Below are positions 1 through 11,371 of a stretch of DNA of 64,000 nucleotides, piece after piece. The position numbers and the translations under genes are program-made. The stretch is taken from NCBI GenBank assembly GCA_026826555.1, contig JAKSZT010053928.1, forward strand, positions 40,968,806 through 41,032,805, in the 5' to 3' direction. Positions within the stretch are counted from its first letter, which is position 1; each line of letters begins with the position of its first letter. The notes beneath the pieces were generated by a model. That model saw only the letters and a list, made by a program, of their open reading frames with translations, ran no database searches and was not told where the DNA came from. This DNA is from Tolypeutes matacus (lineage: Eukaryota; Chordata; Mammalia; Cingulata; Chlamyphoridae).

Positions 1-1203
1 AGTCTTTTTCAGTTCTATTAAGATATCCAATTGTGCCATCTTTCTATCAAGTCCAGACCCTCATTCCACTGGCCCCTCTGTGTGACATGCTCTTCCACCC
101 CTTCTTATTCTGGCTAACTCTTATTTGTCCTTCAGTTTGGTTGTCATGTCTCTACAAAATCTTCCAAGGCTCTTCTTTCTCATGCCTCAAGTTTGTGTTA
201 GGCCTACCCATCTTCAAACTCTCTTGAACCTCTGCGAGTATAGTTAACCCAAAGAAGAGAGGGTGGCCAGTCCAACTTCCATACTCAAATGGAGAAAAAC
301 GCTGTTTCCATTGGCCTTCGCTGGTACATGTTGTCCCAAATTAGTACTAGCCCAACAGGGATGTCAGAAGAAGATGCTGTTCTGCTCTCCTGACAATGAT
401 GGCTGAGACTCCTACAGTGAACCATCCATGTGTCTTCAAAGAAAAGTGACCCCAGTAACCTCAGTACTAACCTCAGTCACAGCTGCCCCACTCTTGGCTC
501 CCAAGGTTTCAGATCTTACTGCTTGATCTTTCAGTTCACATTATTGCCCTTCCTAAGAAAACAGGAGGCAGCCCCACAAACACTGAGTCATGCTTCATTC
601 TGTCCTAACTTTCACAGACCCAGACCACTCTCTTCTGTCTCTTCCCAGGGATTTACATCTAGTGGTTGAGCAGTTTCCTCTTAAATACTCAAAATCCAAA
701 AGATCTTACTATATACTTTTCCTCAGAAAATGGGAATAACTTTGTATCCTCCTAAAGAAGGTTACTCTCAACAGTTCTAAAGTGATTCCTCAACAGGGCT
801 GGGACTAGAGTTCGGCAAGGAGGCCCCTAAGGTGCGATACTTAAGGAGGTTCTCTTTCTCAATCTTGTGCAGGTACAGAGGTGGCACTTACACAGCCCCG
901 AGAGCAAGTGCCTCCTTACATTTTGGGTCCTAGGCATCTTCATGCCTCACCCAAATCCCAACCTTGTTCTTCAAAGCAATACAGAGGACACACCTATGAA
1001 AACGGTATGTGGGATGAGAACATTCCTGGCATCTTTGTCACTAGAAAGAAAAAAATCTATAGTTTTAACCTGTGGCATGGCACCCTGAAACATAAATAGT
1101 TCCTATGTGTAGGAACCCCAAGAAGAAGGTATTAATATCATTCCCACTCAATAGATGCAGAATCAGATGACTTCAATTATCTTTCATTTCATAACAATTT
1201 GTC
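1..1203. other. Intergenic, no recognisable feature
   Basis: No repeat family, exon pattern or RNA gene could be recognised. The short open frames here lack any recognisable protein similarity and are taken as chance. Confidence 0.6.
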
Positions 1204-1252
1204 ACAGTACATGATACATAGTAGGTGTTCAAAAACATTTGAATGAATGAGA
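1204..1252 (+). repeat. L2/MIR-type 3' tail
   Basis: The block around catagtaggtgttcaaa followed by gaatgaatgag matches the conserved 3' end shared by mammalian L2 and MIR elements. Only the last ~50 bp are present. Confidence 0.5.
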
Positions 1253-1339
1253 AAGCCTGGGATTTTTTAAAGCAATTACTTATTCATCTGACAGTTTGCC
1301 ATTATGATTCCTCCATGTCAAGTACTGCTATGGACACTG

Positions 1340-1505
1340 GCACGCGGAGATGGATGAGGCAGAGTCCCTGTCCTCAAGGAGCGCATAGCCCAGGGCAGCA
1401 GTTCTCAACTCAAGGATGCAGGGAAGGGAAGGAACATTAGAGTTTCCTGTGGAGCTTCTTCAAAACCACAGGCAGGACCCTCATCTCATAACTCCATTAC
1501 CCCGA
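1340..1505. repeat. Old repeat fragments (unclassified family, then MER5-like)
   Basis: 1340-1395 resembles the 'ccctgtcctcaaggagc' segment of an old family that recurs in this window (5655, 9700, 23220, 62875). It runs into 'cagcagttctcaactcaagg', which looks like the end of a MER5-type hAT element. Both calls are by eye and weak. Confidence 0.35.
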
Positions 1506-2104
1506 GAAATACTTCATTTCCTAAGCCCCAAGTGAGCCTATTATCCAAACCACTAAAATGTAAAACTCCCTCCCTGCCCAATAATTGAGCTGTCCATAAG
1601 GGCTGTGTAACAACCTCTACTTGATGTCTTTCCTTAATTAACAAAAAAGGGAGAGAGATTTTAGAACATCCTCCTTCTGAAATCCCTCTGCATTAATTAG
1701 ACAATTGTGTAAAGATATTTTATGACTAATTTTAAAACTAATACATTATTAATATTCTAATAAATAATATTTAATATATGCTAATGCAGGTTCAAATTTA
1801 TAAACCATTCCACTTTCTAACAACACCTCTGTAACTTATTACAAGATCAAGTGAAAAATGTCATTTACAAGAAACTCCACACTTTGATCATGGCTTCATT
1901 GTAGCCTGTGTGTCCAGGTCACTTTCTTGTTGGAAAAGAACTGGTAAATTCATTATACTGAATAAGTAACAAAGAGAGAAGCAGTGGGACTTAGTTCCCA
2001 CGTCTAAGAATCTTTCTTTTCAGATGTAGGCGTTGTAGGGAATGGCCTTCTTAAGCAACAATTTAGCTTCCTGAAATTACAAACTATTCCTTAGCCCTTA
2101 AGTT
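1506..2104. other. Intergenic, AT-rich
   Basis: No gene or clear repeat. Very AT-rich around 1690-1790. Confidence 0.55.
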
Positions 2105-2200
2105 TCATACATGACAATGTATCAGCATCTAGCAAATTGCCTGGCACAGCGAAGATGCTTAACAAATATTTGTTGAGTGAATGGATAAACAAATAGACAA
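2105..2200 (+). repeat. L2/MIR-type 3' end
   Basis: The segment reads 'ttgcctggcacagcgaagatgctt' followed by a run of 'aaatatttgttgagtgaatgg' type, the hallmark 3' end of L2/MIR elements. Short, old and diverged. Confidence 0.65.
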
Positions 2201-2658
2201 AAAATGTGCTCTTTAGTCCCCTTCTTTCTCTATTCTGGTATTTCTCCAGTGTTGTTGGCTGTGAAATTGGCTGCTCTCCCATTAGAAGAAATGGAAGGAA
2301 AAATATTTCTGAGACTTGAAAAAGTGCCTAAAATTAGATTTCTTTCATTACCTGGGGATATATAAATGTGTGTGAATAAATACATATATACATAGTTTAA
2401 CAGATTTAAAATTAAATTTCTTCTTATAGAGTTAACCTTTTATTATAATGAAGATTGGTATCTATTAACAATAAAATTCTAGAATGCTGTCCCAGCATGT
2501 TTTCCCACAAAAATAACTGTCCCTAACTGGACAGAAATGAAACTTTTTGGCCAAAAAATAATATGAAGTACAGAAGAAAGCACTGGCTTTTTTTTTTTTT
2601 TTTTGATCTTTCTTTTTTTGGCTGGTGCGGTGGGGGCTGGTGGGGAGGATAACTGGTT
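2201..2658. other. Intergenic with poly-T tract
   Basis: No gene. A run of about 17 T lies at 2588-2604, followed by a short T/G-rich stretch up to the L1 fragment. It may be the tail of an old minus-strand retroposon, but no body could be recognised. Confidence 0.5.
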
Positions 2659-3484
2659 TAGATGTTATACTACTACAAACAGCCTACATTGATGAAAGAA
2701 GAAACAGATGAACTCAACAGTCCAATTACAAGTAAAGAGATAGACTCAGTCATCAAAAACCTCCCAATTAAGAAGAGCCCAGGACCAGATGGCTTCACAG
2801 CTGAATTCTACCAAACATTCCGGAAAGAGCTAACACCAATTCTACTTAAGCTCTTCCAAAAAATAGAAGTAGAAGGAATATTGCCTAACTCATTCTATGA
2901 TGCCAACATTACCCTAATACCAAAACCAAATAAAGATACCACAAGAAAGGAAAATTACAGACCAATTTCTCTAATGAACCTAGATGCTAAAATCCTCAAC
3001 AAAATACTTGCTAATCGCATTCAACAACATATCAAAAGGATTATACACCATGACCAAGTGGGTTTCATCCCGGGTATGCAAGGATGGTTCAGTATAAGAA
3101 AATCAATCAATGTAATATACCACATAAACAGATTGAAAGAAAAAAATCACATGATCATCTCTATAAATGTAGAAAAAGCATTCGACAAAATACAGCACTC
3201 TTTCCTCATAAAAACACTACAAAAGATAGGAATAGATGGAAACTTTCTGAATATGATAAAGGGTATATATGAAAAACCCAAAGCTAACAACATTTTCAAC
3301 AGTGAAATCCTAAAAGCCTTCCCTCTGAGATCGGGAATTAGACAAGGATGCCCGCTATCACTACTCCTATTTAACATTGTCTTAGAAGTACTTGCGTGAG
3401 CACTGAGACAAGAAAAGGACATAAAAGGCATCCAGATTAGAAAAGAAGAAGTAAAAATTTCATTATTTGTAGATGTTATACTAC
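2659..3484 (+). mobile_element. Two-ended L1 ORF2 fragment with 15-bp direct repeats
   Basis: An internal ~800-bp piece of an L1 element lies between two exact 15-bp copies of tagatgttatactac, at 2659-2673 and 3470-3484. The piece contains only ORF2 reverse-transcriptase sequence, with no 5' end, no 3' UTR and no A-tail. At the right edge L1-like sequence stops at about the first six bases of the repeat, so the junction shows microhomology. This is not the usual 5'-truncated, A-tailed L1 insertion. Confidence 0.8.
2662..3399 (+). pseudogene. L1 ORF2 reverse-transcriptase fragment (open for 245 codons)
   Basis: This frame encodes the central part of an L1 ORF2 protein. The first few codons come from flanking DNA. 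Visible RT landmarks in order are SPGPDGF (about residue 39), [10 protein letters not shown] (about 96), [12 protein letters not shown] (about 132), a motif-A-like segment [11 protein letters not shown] (about 170, the usual Asp of 'IDAEKAF' replaced by Asn), and motif [20 protein letters not shown] at the end. A stop (tga at 3397-3399) cuts the frame before the (F/Y)ADD motif. The endonuclease domain and C-terminal domain are absent, so it cannot encode an active enzyme. It is open because it is a relatively mild fossil, not because it is a host gene. Confidence 0.9.
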
Positions 3485-3596
3485 CAACTTGCAAGGAATA
3501 AATAATTTTATTTCCTTCCCAAATGTGCCTTTATTACTTAGCATATTCAACCTGTATTTAATCAAATCACTAAATATTTCTTCTTGTAATGGTATT

Positions 3597-4282
3597 AGAA
3601 ATATAATGGTGCGAATATTCTCACTGTCCTGATTCTGTGATAATCAGGGTGGGCTAAACATTCGCTATATTAGAAACCATGCATGTGTCCCCAGACCTCG
3701 TTTTCCTCCCTAGGTCTGGTTTTTAGAATGCTGGTGATAAACTAAGCCTGATTTATTATATGACCATCCTGTATGGGAAAAGACTGTAACTCTAGGTATC
3801 TCTGGTCAACCTTAAGAGATATAGCAGGGGGCTATATCTGGTTGGCGTCCATCTCCCATATGGAAGGACCTGGGTTCGATCCCCGGGACCTCCTGGTAAA
3901 AATTTTAAAAATATATAGAAGGTGCGTGGGCCGCCAGGCCCTGTGTGCGGGTGCACCACCAGTTCCTGCGAGCCACACAGCAAGATGATGACATAATAGG
4001 AGAGTGACACAAGGGAGAGGCAAGATGAGACACACCGAAAAACCAGCAACTAAGGTGGCGCGGGCAGGATGCCTCTCTCCTACATCAGAGATTCCAAGGA
4101 TTGAATCCCAGTGAAGACAGGAGGAGAAGGATGAGAAGAGAGGGCAGAAAATGGACACAGAGTTGCCCAGCGAATGGACACAGAAACAGCAAAAACGGGG
4201 GGGGGGGGGAAGGGGTGTAAAAATGGATAAAAGTAAATAAATAAATCAATAAATCTTTAAAAAAAAAAAAAGAAATATAATG
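3597..4282 (+). mobile_element. Composite retroposon, copy 1 (5' module + two-tRNA SINE + A-tail)
   Basis: The insert 3609-4270 is bounded by a perfect 12-bp target duplication, agaaatataatg, at 3597-3608 and 4271-4282. From 3624 to 3825 it carries a ~200-bp module that is not tRNA-like. From about 3826 to 4270 it carries a tRNA-derived SINE with B box ggttcgatccccggg, a second tRNA-like block near 4053-4115 (ggattgaatcccagtg), a G run at 4198-4209, a TAAATAAATAAATC tail and about 11 A. The same module order recurs at 58714-59607. Because the duplication encloses everything, the module and the SINE entered together as one RNA copy. Confidence 0.85.
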
Positions 4283-5654
4283 ATAACCTTAAGTAGTTTT
4301 CCACAGGCAGTAGGTATTTGCAGGAAAACATATGCAATTGTATTATACCAATTATATCAAACTTTTTAATAATTGGATGGGAATTTCCTGTCACCTACTC
4401 CCATGGCCCCAGAAATATTTTAAGCAGAGTCACAAGATTGACTTTACCTTGGACTTAGCACCTATTGATAAGAAGACTTGCCCAAAATTAGAAAGGCAAA
4501 AATTGCTTTTGTCGCCAATCAGTGATGTTTCAATTTAAGCAATATTGTTTGGTATATAAAGTTACTGCCAGTGATTGATATGGGTAGTTTTCCAAGTACT
4601 AAACTGTAAATTATTTTATATACCTGAAAGATATGGTAATTTTATCCTACAGATTTGGAAAAAAAAGTAGTTTGAAAAATAAACTCTGAACTCACAGTTA
4701 TTTTTGCGGAAATGAAGAAAACAACTTAGGATATTAAGTATTAAAAAATTCACACTCTGAATCTCTAAGCAATTGTAAAAATGTATTCATATTTCTAGGT
4801 GGTGCGTTTCTTTCTTTCTCCTTTTTTATAATGCTGTGCATCAAGTTTATTTGGATTACGTAAAATTTTCCCCTTTCAAATGTATGCCAGAAGGAAGTTC
4901 ATCTTCTATGTTAATAGCAAGAGCAATTTTGTGTTCTGTGAGATCTCTCAGCATAACCAGCACAACTGTGAACATTTTAAAAAATAAGAGAAAGATGAAG
5001 GTGAGGATTTTGTGATGTCTGCTGGGAATTACCATTTCTTGCTGGGAAGGTAGCAGTGATCACTGTTCCTTTTATAAAACTGGACAGAGTTAAATGCTGT
5101 TCCCCTTTCCCCTACCTTCTGCCCTTGTATTTCTAGGGTGAAACGAAGAACTCATGGAAAGCACTCAAACTATTTTAATATCTAGTACTGTGTTCCCGAG
5201 AATTGCTCTATCACTGAAGACTAATTTTTGGAGGGAATATTGAAGGTTTTACAGTATTGAAATCTCCAGTTAAAATGCAAATACTATAAGAACACTCTAT
5301 AACTCTTTTCTTTTTCCCCTTTTTTTTTTAAGCATCGACCCTATGTAAGGCCAAAACAGCAAAGACAGTTTTATTTCATTTCATTATAGCACTTACCGAG
5401 TGTCCATGTGAACTCGGTGTGTTGTGATGTGACAAGGACTGTGATGAACAGAATTTGGTCACTGACCTCAAAGGGACCCAGTCCAGCAAGGGCAGAGCAG
5501 ACACTTATTTGTGAAAAGAAGGAATAAATCAATAGGGAGAGCTGGCTTGAGGAAGTGGAGAGTATCTGCCAATCCTTCAAATTCAATTATTTAATAATAC
5601 TGTGCTGGGCAAACAAACCAGTCAGCAACATAATTTTTGACCCCTGGACTGTCA
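4283..5654. other. Intergenic, no recognisable gene
   Basis: Unique-looking AT-rich DNA. A short stretch near 5390-5510 may be another fragment of the old family described at 9700, but it is too diverged to claim. Confidence 0.5.
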
Positions 5655-5980
5655 ATTTGCAATCGTTTATTGAGGATGCAAAGGATGAGCAGTCAAGCAA
5701 CCAGCACCAACACAATGAAATATGTGTTGTAGTAAATAAAAGTATAAGGTTAAGTGCTATGGAAGCACAGAAGGGGCAGTGATTAGTTCAGAAACATGAA
5801 TTTTGTTTCTGTTTTGAGACTAATATTTATTGAGGGCTGACTCTGTAAAGGAGACTGCATTGGACACATGGCTCACATTGTCACATATGAGTGAAAGGAG
5901 GAACAAGTTATTCTGGAGAAGGAAGAAAGCCTGAGCAAAAGTTGGGAGATTTCAAAGTGCGTTTTTCCTCCAAAATGCTA
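5655..5980 (+). repeat. Old unclassified repeat, diverged copy
   Basis: The order of words (atttattgaggatg, ataaggttaagtgctatggaagcacag, then ggaagaaagcctgagcaaaa) parallels an old mammalian interspersed family that recurs at 9700 and 23220. I recognise the family but cannot name it with confidence. Confidence 0.4.
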
Positions 5981-8900
5981 CCGCATTCTGTGGAGAGTAG
6001 AGGAAGATAAGCTTGGAGTCAGACTGTAAAAGTTTTTAATGTCATTCTAGGCAGAGCTTGGTCACTAGGCAGCCTCGGGAGGTAATTACAGCATCTGGGG
6101 AGACAGTGTGGAGCGGGGAGACAAATCACAGAGGGCAGGAGCTTGGGGAGTGGCTGGAAGCCTGAAGAAAGTGATCCACTTAAGAGGGTTGAGAAGGAAC
6201 AATCAGTAGAAGGAACACCAGTTTGGCTGAGCTAGTTTCCATGGAAAAGCCACGTGGGGACATCCCTAATCAGTCTCCAGTTTTCCTGCCATCCCAGGCC
6301 AGGTACCAGACATGTGAGTGAAAATGCTGTCCTGTCCTTTCCAGGGCAGGTCTGGTGCCTCTGTTCCCTGAATTCCGAAGAACCCGGCATCCTTGCCTCA
6401 CTGCTCTACTAGCTCTAGGGTACTGCTCTCGTCCTCATCATCCAAGAGAGTGACACGATTGTTTCAGCAGGTGGATGGAGGAAGGAACAAAGAAGAAGAA
6501 ACAAAGGGCACGTGTCAGCTGTCTCTTAAGGTAGGTTCCTGCCTACTACACGCAAAACCTGATTATATCTCATTGGTCAGAACTTAGTCACATGTACATA
6601 ATACACCTCGAAGGAAGACTGGGAAATGTCATGTCTTCAGAGAAGCCTTGCACCCAGTAAGAAATTCAATTGCTATTGAAAATGGAGAGCAACTAGTGGT
6701 CTTTACCATACCAAGGCAATGGTATCACTGGGGGAAAACAGGATTTCATTTTAAATCAAGAGCACTTAGAAAAGATTAAGGGAATAAGGAAACTGTAACA
6801 ACTTATGGACTGTCTCATGTTACCAGGATTTTGGTTCCTTATCCATGTTACTAGTGAATATACCTAATTTTTTCAAGACTTTTCCCCTTAAATATCTCTG
6901 AAGTCTTCCACACAAGTATATAAATATTCATGAATCATTTCTCACTATTGCTCAAATGTTGCTTCCTGCTGGGGAAGCAGAGACTCCTCCCTGGGGCAGG
7001 GTGAACACCTTGATGCCACGCTTTCTGAGACCACTGCTGCCATCATCAGTGGATCCAGAAATCTACCACTGATGGCAATGTACTCTTTCCTGCCATGGAT
7101 CTCAGTCAATTTGTCCTAACAAAAACAGTTTCATAAATGATAAAATCCCTTTCAATTCTGAGCCCCTCACCTTGCTGTAGCCCATAAAGTACCCTCATAT
7201 TACCAGAATTAATTCTGCTAGTAGTAACTGGATTACTACTAGGAATTGAACAGTAGTAGTAATTGAATTAATTTTCAACAGTGTATATGTCGGGACCCGT
7301 ACCCTCAACACATTGATAAATGGGCATGCTCAGCTCATGTTTCCAAAGTCCTTCTGCCCTTATGTTAAGTTCCTTCTCAGGAGTTCTATGGCTTTTTGTT
7401 AGAAAAGACCCTTGCTAGTTCATGGATTTATTTTAATATTGTTGACCATGAGTAGAGAGTGGTCATGGTCTATGGGCTCAGTCCCTTTTCCCTCCTGAGT
7501 TTACTTTGTCATTTATACATGTTTTCACAAACAGTTACAAAGAAACATCAGACTGTTAACTTAGTAGCCTCAAACTATAAAATAAATGCACAGGAGTATA
7601 TCGGGGGAAAGGATGATCAAACTCAGAGGGAGGGCAGAGCAAGCTCTGGTCCTTTCTGTGCCCTATGGCACTAGCTATAGCAAGAAGATTCCAAAGGATT
7701 GAGGACAAGGGTCTATGAAAGAGAGGTCAGCAAGGGGTGGAAATCAGGGAAGAGGAAATGTCTAGGCAGATGGGGATGAGGAGACGATGGGTACTGGGGG
7801 CAGCAGTCTGGAGAGGCAGCCCGATTGGGAGATGATTTTGCAGCACGAGGGAACAGGATAGCATTTTGGAATGGGACATTCAATGTTACAAGAGAGGAGA
7901 AGATACCACTGACAGGAGAATTAGGAGGGCTCCAGAGTCTGATTCCCTCCTTGGTTTTCCCTGAGGCCAGTATTGCAAATGAGCATTTTTAAACTATTTC
8001 CCAAAGTATTGTTAATGATTACAGTTCCTAATTAGTTAAGTCTTAACATCATTTTTAAAGACATAAATATTTCCCTATAGTTCTAAAAAAAAAAAACTAT
8101 GCTACTAATTAACTACTTTTGCATCTATTAGCTGTATTCTGGAGGGATGTTAGGAACTCTCCCCACCCCCAAGTAAACACTTGTGAGCGTCCATGTGAGT
8201 GTCCATGGCATATGTCTTGGGTCTTTAAAATTTTAACCTTTTAATAAGGGTTAATTGGTAAAGAAGCCAATTACATTACATTATGGAATAAAGGAATCAA
8301 ACATGATCTCTTTTACTACGGCCCCGTGTGGTAGACCAGTCGACATCGGAGCCTATCCCCTGTTATGTAGGTAGAGAAGGGGGAGGAGAAGTAGAGTATG
8401 AGCAGCAGAATAAGAAATCTGAAAACATGATCTCTGACAACTGGTGATGGCTGACACCATCACACTACACCTGGGCTGGGCTTTTAACAGGACCACAGTG
8501 TGCAGCAACAGGGCACCTTAGACGAGATGCCTAAGTCCAGGCAGGCAGCCCTGGGAGCACTGGCTCCAAGAAGGGGGACTAAGGATCTAGGTACTAGAAC
8601 CACAGTTACTGAGGAAAGTTGGTAAGAGCAAGGCTTGAGCCAGTCCTTCCAGGATACTACAGGAGAGACTCGCATATGCAGGATAAGGGAGAATGAATCC
8701 CAATAGTCACAACTGCAATAAGGCCAGGACTTGAAAGAACCAAAACTGGAAAGTATCTCTAAAGTTTTCCATAGATTCTGAAGGGAGTCATCAAGTACAG
8801 GGAATCTAGAACCTAAACCTTGGGGATTCCATTTTGCTTGACAAAAGCCACTCCCTCTTTGCTGCTACCTAATCATAAGCACCCTCAGGCTTAAAAGAGA

Positions 8901-8994
8901 GAACATACTCTCTTGTGCCTCTCCCAGTCTTTTGCTAGATGTTTATGCAGTTGTGCTGAAGAAAAATACATTAATATAATAATAAAGAATATTT
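5981..8994. other. Intergenic; compound palindrome near 7208
   Basis: No gene was recognised. Includes the nested inverted repeat at 7208-7273, and a purine-rich stretch at 7680-7930 of possible old-repeat origin. Confidence 0.5.
7208..7273. repeat. Nested inverted repeat (hairpin-forming)
   Basis: An inner perfect 10-bp stem, CTAGTAGTAA (7219-7228) against TTACTACTAG (7234-7243), has a 5-base loop. It sits between outer arms AATTAATTC (7208-7216) and GAATTAATT (7265-7273). A further agtagtagtaa run lies between the inner stem and the right outer arm. Confidence 0.75.
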
Positions 8995-9100
8995 GAGTGT
9001 AAGACACTATGCTAGGTGCTTCATACACATTACCTCATTTAATCCTTAAATCTTAAAATCATTTACAGATTAGGAAATTGCAATGAAGGGACTGGGTTTT
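8995..9100 (-). repeat. MIR fragment
   Basis: On the minus strand. The plus strand shows the usual reversed MIR words: actatgctaggtgctt, cattacctcatttaatcc, and cagattaggaaattg. Confidence 0.7.
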
Positions 9101-9248
9101 ATACTTTAAGGTCTTTCTTGAAAGCTCATGTTCTTAATACTTGAGGTTTTTTTATACATAAAAATGCCCTGTGTGCATTCCCTAAAAAAGTGAGGCAACC
9201 AATTTCTTACCCTTCATCTCTCACAATTGCTCATTTAAAGGAATGTCT

Positions 9249-9339
9249 GGGAATGGGTGTAGGTCAGTGGTTGAGCACCTGCTTCCCATGTATGAGGTCT
9301 CAGGTTCAATCCTTGGTACCTCATTAAAAAAAAAAAAAA
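9249..9339 (+). mobile_element. tRNA-derived SINE monomer with A-tail
   Basis: Starts gggaatgggtgtaggtcagtgg (A-box region, about 9249) and has a B box at caggttcaatcc, followed by ttggtacctc and about 13 A. It is the short single-tRNA type, related to the first unit of the tandem SINE at 52310. Confidence 0.8.
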
Positions 9340-9524
9340 TGAACGCATCTTTATTTTTTTTAAAGGACTGTTTGAATTTTGTTTGAATATTTGAGTCTTC
9401 CTTGCATGTTGATTTTAGCTTGTTAATGATATTGGAGAGGAAGTTCCCCAGTAAGTCTGTGATTTTTCAATGTCTCCAATAGAATGTGTTTGGGGGGAAG
9501 GGGATGATACAGAATCATAGATAA

Positions 9525-9690
9525 CTAAATAGCCTTTGGCTTCCAATAGATCTTGGTTTAAATCTAGTTTGTCATATCAGATATCTGACCTTAGGAAGGT
9601 TACTCATCTTCTCTAAGTCATATTTTCTTCACCTGTAAAACAGGGACAATAAAGAAAATAGGGTTATCTTGAGTGATTACCTTGAGGGTT
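9525..9690 (+). repeat. MIR fragment
   Basis: MIR core and 3' part are visible: atatctgaccttaggaaggtta, then cttcacctgtaaaacagggacaata. Confidence 0.75.
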
Positions 9691-9699
9691 CTCTTGAGT

Positions 9700-10330
9700 G
9701 AACAAGAATATGAATATAGAGATATGGTCCCTACAACATGGAGCTTAAAATCTTGTAAGGGAGTGGATAAACAAACAGAGAAACCAATAAAACCAAATAA
9801 AAAAATAAAACACACAAATATGAAAGATAATAAATTACAAGTTTTATGGAAAAAGAATGATTTTTCTTTGAGAGATAAAGATGGCAAGGGATATGATTCA
9901 AATTGTACTCATATTTTATCTTAAATACAATGAGAAATCTTTGAAAGATTTTAAGAAAAAAAGTGACATCATGGGATTTTGCCCTCTAAATAAAACATTT
10001 GTGCTGCTACATGGAGAATGGATTGGGGAGGTGGGGAGAGGAGGGTGAAAAAGAAAAAATGCTAGGAGACCTGGTAAGCAAGTGTGTGAAAAGAGAGAGA
10101 TGGATTCAAATATTTTGAAAGTTGAATTGACAGGACTTTGTGATGAATTCAATATGGGAGTTAAGGAGTAGTGTTAACAAATCAAGGTTAATTCTCAAAT
10201 TTCTGGCTTCAGCAATTGAGGTCGGAAAGTCTGGAGGTGGAGCAGATTTGGTGTGGAAGAGGGATGACCAAGAATTCAGTCTTGGAGATGTTAAATCTTA
10301 GGAACATTTGAGATATCCAAATAGAAATAT
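9700..10330 (+). repeat. Old unclassified interspersed repeat
   Basis: Shows successive words of an old mammalian family: gatatggtccctacaacatggagctt, 'aagaaaaaaagtgacatcatggg', 'catggagaatggattgggg', 'ttgacaggactttgtgatgaattc', and a final caagaattcagtcttgg. The same word order is seen in diverged copies at 23220 and 24785. No coding capacity. Confidence 0.5.
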
Positions 10331-11293
10331 AAAATAGGCACTAGGCTAATATGTCCAATGTCTGTACTGAATATACACATTTGGGAAGTATCAGAATTTG
10401 TATGATTTTATAACCATGAGAAAGGAATAGTGTGTAGAGAAGAAGGTGGAAAACTGAACCCTAAGGAAATCCATCATGGAGGTGAGGTAGAAGGAACTGT
10501 TAAAAAAAAAAAGGCTTACATGTGACAAAAGGGAAAAAAAAGGAAAAGATTTATCATCCGTATGGCACAATTTTGTACTTCAACAGAAAGTTTACTTTTC
10601 TACTTTTTCTTAGGTACTTTTATCTTATTTTTCTAATGAGATAAACATTTCTGGTCAGGCAGAGATTATGATTTTCCCTGCTCTGAGTTCAAGAGTCCAA
10701 GAAATAATTTTGATTGATTCGAGAAAAAGGGATAAGATAGGAATTCTAACTTAGAATACTGAAAGTCATCTTACCATCCATTTCAAACCCCTATAGTCTT
10801 TAACAGACCACAAGAAAGGTTTTAGCTCATCTCTTTATATAAGAGAGAAGGAAATTTTTCATAGCAAAACCATCTTCCACCTTGCCTACTTAAATCAGAT
10901 ATCTTATTTGTTAGTAGATTAAGGCTATTCAATTGCAATAAAGACTAAATCAGAGGTTGACAAAATAGGCTAGTATTTGATTATGTTTCTGGACCTATTC
11001 AATGGGTAATCAAAACTGTAATCTTTACTTGATTACATGATTACATTTAAGAAGGGTGACACTTCAGTTTTCTATCAGTTAATCAAGAAACCAAAAAAAA
11101 AAAAAAAAAAAAAAAAAGAAAAATCCTATTAAAATACTTCATAGCCTTTATACCACTTGCCCACAGATAAAACAATTACTGAATGGCAATAAGAGGAGTA
11201 GGGAGAAAAAACATTTCTAAGAGGATTTTAATTTTAATACTTAGTTAAATTATGGCTGCTTGGTGGCTGAAACAGACATCTACAGGAAAAATC
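10331..11293. other. Intergenic with poly-A tract
   Basis: No gene seen. A poly-A run of about 26 bases sits at 11092-11117 without a recognisable retroposon body. Confidence 0.5.
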
Positions 11294-11371
11294 AAAGAGG
11301 TTTAGTGGAAAAAGACACTAAAATGAGGAATAAAGAGGTTTAGTGGAAAAAGACACTGTAAAATGAGGAAT
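11294..11371. repeat. 38-bp tandem duplication
   Basis: Two abutting copies begin aaagaggtttagtggaaaaa, at 11294-11331 and 11332-11371. The second is two bases longer (an added tg) and otherwise the same, so the duplication looks recent. Confidence 0.9.

Noticed and set aside
430..669. 79-codon frame near the window start as a small gene
   Set aside because: No recognisable protein features, no supporting context, and length within chance expectation.
3836..3892. tRNA gene at the SINE head
   Set aside because: It has the A- and B-box layout but leads into a SINE body with A-tail and target duplication, and does not fold into a full cloverleaf by eye. The heads at 9249, 52310, 52436 and 58920 were rejected as tRNA genes for the same reason.
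11294..11371. CRISPR-like or satellite array
   Set aside because: Only two abutting units with no spacers, in mammalian DNA. It is a simple tandem duplication.
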